From: Francisella sp. SYW-9
Lineage (GTDB): Bacteria; Pseudomonadota; Gammaproteobacteria; Francisellales; Francisellaceae
Direction: 5' to 3'
Length of the DNA: 64,000 nucleotides
Assembly: GCF_008711465.1 (NCBI RefSeq)
Contig: NZ_VXKQ01000012.1
Span: 1 to 64,000 of the forward strand
Shown here: positions 61,179 to 64,000 of the stretch, piece after piece
Position numbering within the stretch: position 1 is the stretch's first letter
How the letters are laid out: every line of letters starts with the position of its first letter
Program-made: the position numbers and the translations under genes
The notes under the pieces: model-generated
The model's input: the letters and a program-made list of their open reading frames with translations, nothing else
What the model was told of the DNA's origin: nothing
Database searches by the model: none

Positions 61179-62432
61179 CTACCTATCTACATCACCAAAC
61201 ACAACATCTATTGTTGAGATAATTGCCGGAGCATCTGCTAACATATGCCCTGCTAATAGCTCATCCATCGCACTAATATTTGCAAATCCTGGAGCTCTCA
61301 TTTTTAGCCTATACGGCTTGTTTGCACCATCTGATTTTATATACACACCAAACTCACCTTTAGGGTGCTCTGTGCCAACATAAACTTCCCCCTCCGGAGT
61401 GCAATATCCTTCTGAGAAAAGTTTAAAATGATGAATAAGTTCTTCCATATTGTTTTTCATTGCATTTCTTCTTGGAGGAGCAACTTTATGATCATCTGAA
61501 AGTACAGGCCCCGGATTAGTTCTTAACCAATCAACACACTGCTTCATAATCTTATTCGACTCACGCATCTCTGCCATTCTAACAAGATATCTATCATAAC
61601 AATCACCATTAGCACCAACAGGAATATCAAAATCTAACTTATCGTAGACTTCATATGGCTGAGCTTTTCTGATATCCCAAGCAACTCCGCTACCTCTAAG
61701 CATAGGACCTGTAAAACCAAGCTCCTTAGCCCTTTCACCAGAAACAACCCCAATATCAACTGTTCTTTGTTTCCAAAGTCTATTATCAGTTAAAAGAGTA
61801 TCAATCTCATCTAAAGACTTCTCAAAATCAACAACAAAAGAGTCTAAAAAGTCCAACATACTACCTTGTCTATTAGCATTTATCTTTTTAGTCTTTCTTT
61901 TGCTAGTAAACCTAGTCTGCTTATATTGAGGCATTTGTGTTGGTAGATCTCTTGCTACACCACCTGGTCTAAAGTAGGCTGCATGCATTCGCGCACCAGA
62001 AACAGCCTCGTAACAGTCAAAAAGATCTTCTCTAACTCTAAAAGCATATAAGAAAACAGTCATTGCACCTAGATCGATACCACATGCTGCAACCCATAAA
62101 AGATGATTAAGAATCCTTGTCATCTCAGCAAATAATACTCGAATATACTGACCTCTTTCTGGCACTTCTAATTCAAGTAGCTTTTCTATTGCCATAACAT
62201 AGGCATGTTCATTACACATCATTGATACATAATCTAGCCTATCCATATAGCCAATACTTTGATTATATGGTTTAAATTCAGCAAGCTTCTCTGTACCTCT
62301 ATGCAGTAATCCTACATGAGGGTCCGCTCTAACAACATTTTCACCATCTAGTTCTAAAATAAGCCTAAGAACACCATGTGCTGCTGGGTGTACTGGACCA
62401 AAATTCAACGTATAGTTTTTATACTCTGCCAT
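61179..62432 (-). CDS. nuoD: NADH-quinone oxidoreductase subunit D
   Basis: NuoD, related to the large subunit of NiFe hydrogenase, lines the quinone pocket with NuoB. The 417-residue protein has the N-terminal [14 protein letters not shown] segment with the quinone-site His, [12 protein letters not shown], and the C-terminal [13 protein letters not shown] end typical of the family. nuoC and nuoD are separate genes here, unlike the fused nuoCD of E. coli. Confidence 0.98.
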   Translation of the reverse strand: MAEYKNYTLNFGPVHPAAHGVLRLILELDGENVVRADPHVGLLHRGTEKLAEFKPYNQSIGYMDRLDYVSMMCNEHAYVMAIEKLLELEVPERGQYIRVLFAEMTRILNHLLWVAACGIDLGAMTVFLYAFRVREDLFDCYEAVSGARMHAAYFRPGGVARDLPTQMPQYKQTRFTSKRKTKKINANRQGSMLDFLDSFVVDFEKSLDEIDTLLTDNRLWKQRTVDIGVVSGERAKELGFTGPMLRGSGVAWDIRKAQPYEVYDKLDFDIPVGANGDCYDRYLVRMAEMRESNKIMKQCVDWLRTNPGPVLSDDHKVAPPRRNAMKNNMEELIHHFKLFSEGYCTPEGEVYVGTEHPKGEFGVYIKSDGANKPYRLKMRAPGFANISAMDELLAGHMLADAPAIISTIDVVFGDVDR

Positions 62433-62453
62433 TTTATAAATCCACAGTTTTAT

Positions 62454-63098
62454 TTAATTACGAATAACTCTCGGAGCATTAACCCTGTCATCAATCTCTA
62501 CAGGCTCATACACAACTTTACCAAGGTTTTCATCGTAGCGCATTTCAACATATCCTGTTTGAGGGAAATCTTTTCTCAAAGGGTGTCCTACAAAACCATA
62601 GTCCGTTAAAACCCTTCTTAGATCTGGATGATTGTTAAAATAGATTCCAAACATATCATACACTTCTCTTTCAGCCCAATCAGCTGAAGACCAAAGATCA
62701 CTAACAGAGTCAATCAATATTATTTGAGCATCTTTTAATTTGCACTTAACCCTAACACGAACATTATTTGCCATGCTCAACAGCTGATAGATAATTTCAA
62801 ACCTATTTACAACATCAACAGTCTTGAAATCCTGCTGACGAGCTCTTGAGAAACCTTGCTGTGACACTGCCTTACCTGTTTGCCAATCAGACTGTCCATA
62901 AGTCAAATAATCAACTGCGGTTACATCTGTTAATTGTTCAAATGAATACCTCTTTTTAAGTCTTTTAAGAACAAGATGAATATCTCTTTGATCTCTCACT
63001 GAAATAGTTATTTCATTATGTGCAATATAACTTTTAACACCTAACCCATCAAGAATTTTATTTAAATTATCAAAATGGTTTTGTAAAGAAACACTCAC
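62454..63098 (-). CDS. nuoC: NADH-quinone oxidoreductase subunit C
   Basis: NuoC is a small structural subunit of the peripheral arm. The 214-residue protein has the family signature ERE(V/A)YDMFGI (seen as AEREVYDMFGIYFNNHPDLRR) and the C-terminal GHPLRKDFPQTGYVE. It is not fused to nuoD. It follows nuoB by 2 nt. Confidence 0.98.
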   Translation of the reverse strand: MSVSLQNHFDNLNKILDGLGVKSYIAHNEITISVRDQRDIHLVLKRLKKRYSFEQLTDVTAVDYLTYGQSDWQTGKAVSQQGFSRARQQDFKTVDVVNRFEIIYQLLSMANNVRVRVKCKLKDAQIILIDSVSDLWSSADWAEREVYDMFGIYFNNHPDLRRVLTDYGFVGHPLRKDFPQTGYVEMRYDENLGKVVYEPVEIDDRVNAPRVIRN

Positions 63099-63100
63099 TA

Positions 63101-63577
63101 CTACTTCCTCGCTATAGTATTTGTTCTAACAATTTTGTTTTGAAGCTGTATAATCCCATAAACCAATGCCTCAGCTGTAGGAGGACACCCTGGAACATAT
63201 ATATCAACAGGAACAATCCTGTCACAACCTCTAACAACAGAATAAGAGTAGTGGTAATACCCTCCGCCATTTGCACATGATCCCATAGATATTACCCACT
63301 TAGGATCTGGCATTTGATCATAAACTTGTCGCAATGCTGGAGCCATTTTGTTACATAAAGTCCCAGCAACAATAAGAACATCTGACTGTCTTGGAGATGG
63401 TCTAAAAACAACACCAAATCTATCCAAATCATACCTTGCCGCACCTGCGTGCATCATCTCAACAGCACAACATGCCAAACCTGTTGTAACAGGCCATAAA
63501 GACCCAGTTCGAACCCAGTTTATCAAAGCATCTGCACTAGCTGTTATAAATCCTTTATTTTCGTTACCTATTCCCAT
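63101..63577 (-). CDS. nuoB: NADH-quinone oxidoreductase subunit B
   Basis: NuoB holds cluster N2, which reduces quinone. The 158-residue protein has the tandem cysteines C36-C37 ([10 protein letters not shown]), C101 (MGSCANGGG) and C131 ([10 protein letters not shown]). It overlaps the end of nuoA by 10 nt, so translation is coupled. Confidence 0.98.
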   Translation of the reverse strand: MGIGNENKGFITASADALINWVRTGSLWPVTTGLACCAVEMMHAGAARYDLDRFGVVFRPSPRQSDVLIVAGTLCNKMAPALRQVYDQMPDPKWVISMGSCANGGGYYHYSYSVVRGCDRIVPVDIYVPGCPPTAEALVYGIIQLQNKIVRTNTIARK

Positions 63578-63966
63578 TCCAAAGCTCCTTTCTTCCAGGC
63601 ATAAATCAACCCTAGAAATAGCACTACTAAAAATATAATCATTGCCACAAAAGCATGGCCTGAAATAGCTGGAAAGCCAGCACTAGCTCTTAAATTTATT
63701 CCCCAAGGAATAATAAACGCCAACTCCAAATCAAAAATCAAAAATAGCACTGCAATAAGGTAGAATCTCACATCTAACTTCTCTCTTGCATCACCAAAAG
63801 TTGGAAAGCCGCACTCAAATGTCTCACCCTTTGTTTCTCCTGGGTTGTTCGCGCCAACAATTGTAGATAGAACCTTACCTACGATTGCAAAAGTAGCACC
63901 TAATCCAAAAGCAATAATGAGAAATATCAAAATTGGAGCGAATTGCCCGTAAATATTCGTAGCCAT
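63568..63966 (-). CDS. nuoA: NADH-quinone oxidoreductase subunit A
   Basis: NuoA is a three-helix membrane subunit at the junction of the two arms. The 132-residue protein has the conserved [34 protein letters not shown] segment in its loop and second helix. It is the first gene of the operon. No ribosome-binding site precedes the ATG; instead TATAAT on the minus strand (complement of 63973-63978) ends 6 nt before it, so the mRNA could be leaderless. The -35 region lies at the window edge and cannot be judged. Confidence 0.97.
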   Translation of the reverse strand: MATNIYGQFAPILIFLIIAFGLGATFAIVGKVLSTIVGANNPGETKGETFECGFPTFGDAREKLDVRFYLIAVLFLIFDLELAFIIPWGINLRASAGFPAISGHAFVAMIIFLVVLFLGLIYAWKKGALEWE

Positions 63967-64000
63967 AGAAAAATTATAAATAGTAATTCAAGTACCGCCA

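Overview
The window is a stretch of bacterial core chromosome with low G+C (roughly one third, judged by eye). Protein content, gene order and gene sequences point strongly to the genus Francisella (Gammaproteobacteria, Thiotrichales). Pointers are a probable DUF3573/FupA-FslE-type outer-membrane protein, Fpt/Pht-type MFS transporters, a GH18 chitinase-like protein beside the atp operon, a two-lipoyl-domain SucB, and the acn / sdh-suc / atp / nusA-infB / nuo neighbourhood. I cannot fix the species. No rRNA, CRISPR array, prophage or intact insertion sequence is visible.

Layout. 1-10.7 kb is the accessory-like part: a cupin thiol dioxygenase, aconitase, a DyP peroxidase with a small lipoprotein, GtrA-like and HemW genes, a PepSY protein, a LysR-type regulator divergent from a large outer-membrane protein, and the remnant of an esterase gene. 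11.1-21.8 kb is one long minus-strand run: sdhCDAB-sucAB-apt-glmM-tpiA-secG-tRNA-Leu(GAG). gltA is divergent from sdhC across a 407-bp regulatory interval. 23.5-28.3 kb holds ampG, a small membrane protein, sodB, grxD and the chitinase-like gene. 28.4-35.3 kb is the complete F1Fo ATP synthase operon atpIBEFHAGDC. 35.5-46.5 kb holds two paralogous MFS transporters around rluC and zapE, then hisS, rbfA, infB, nusA, rimP and the initiator tRNA gene with its own strong promoter and terminator. 46.5-49.4 kb is hemE, comM and ubiK. 49.5-64 kb is the complete 14-gene complex I operon nuoA-N.

How it fits together. Most of the window is one energy system: citrate synthase, aconitase, 2-oxoglutarate dehydrogenase E1/E2 and succinate dehydrogenase feed electrons to quinone, NADH dehydrogenase 1 feeds the same pool, UbiK assists ubiquinone synthesis, and ATP synthase uses the proton gradient. 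The second theme is the translation/transcription cluster (tRNA-fMet, RimP, NusA, IF2, RbfA, HisRS).

I did not find a clear new multi-gene system. The best leads are a GH18 protein whose catalytic glutamate position is valine, a paired TTTGCAAA palindrome on the gltA promoter, an initiator tRNA with C1/U72 instead of the usual C1/A72, a possible leaderless start for nuoA, nearly identical DNA in the two SucB lipoyl domains, and the LysR/outer-membrane-protein locus with an unusual translation start. Start codons were moved inward from the longest frame for acnA, the PepSY gene, sdhD, atpB, atpI, comM, nuoN and nuoK, because a ribosome-binding site or the family N-terminus favours the inner start.
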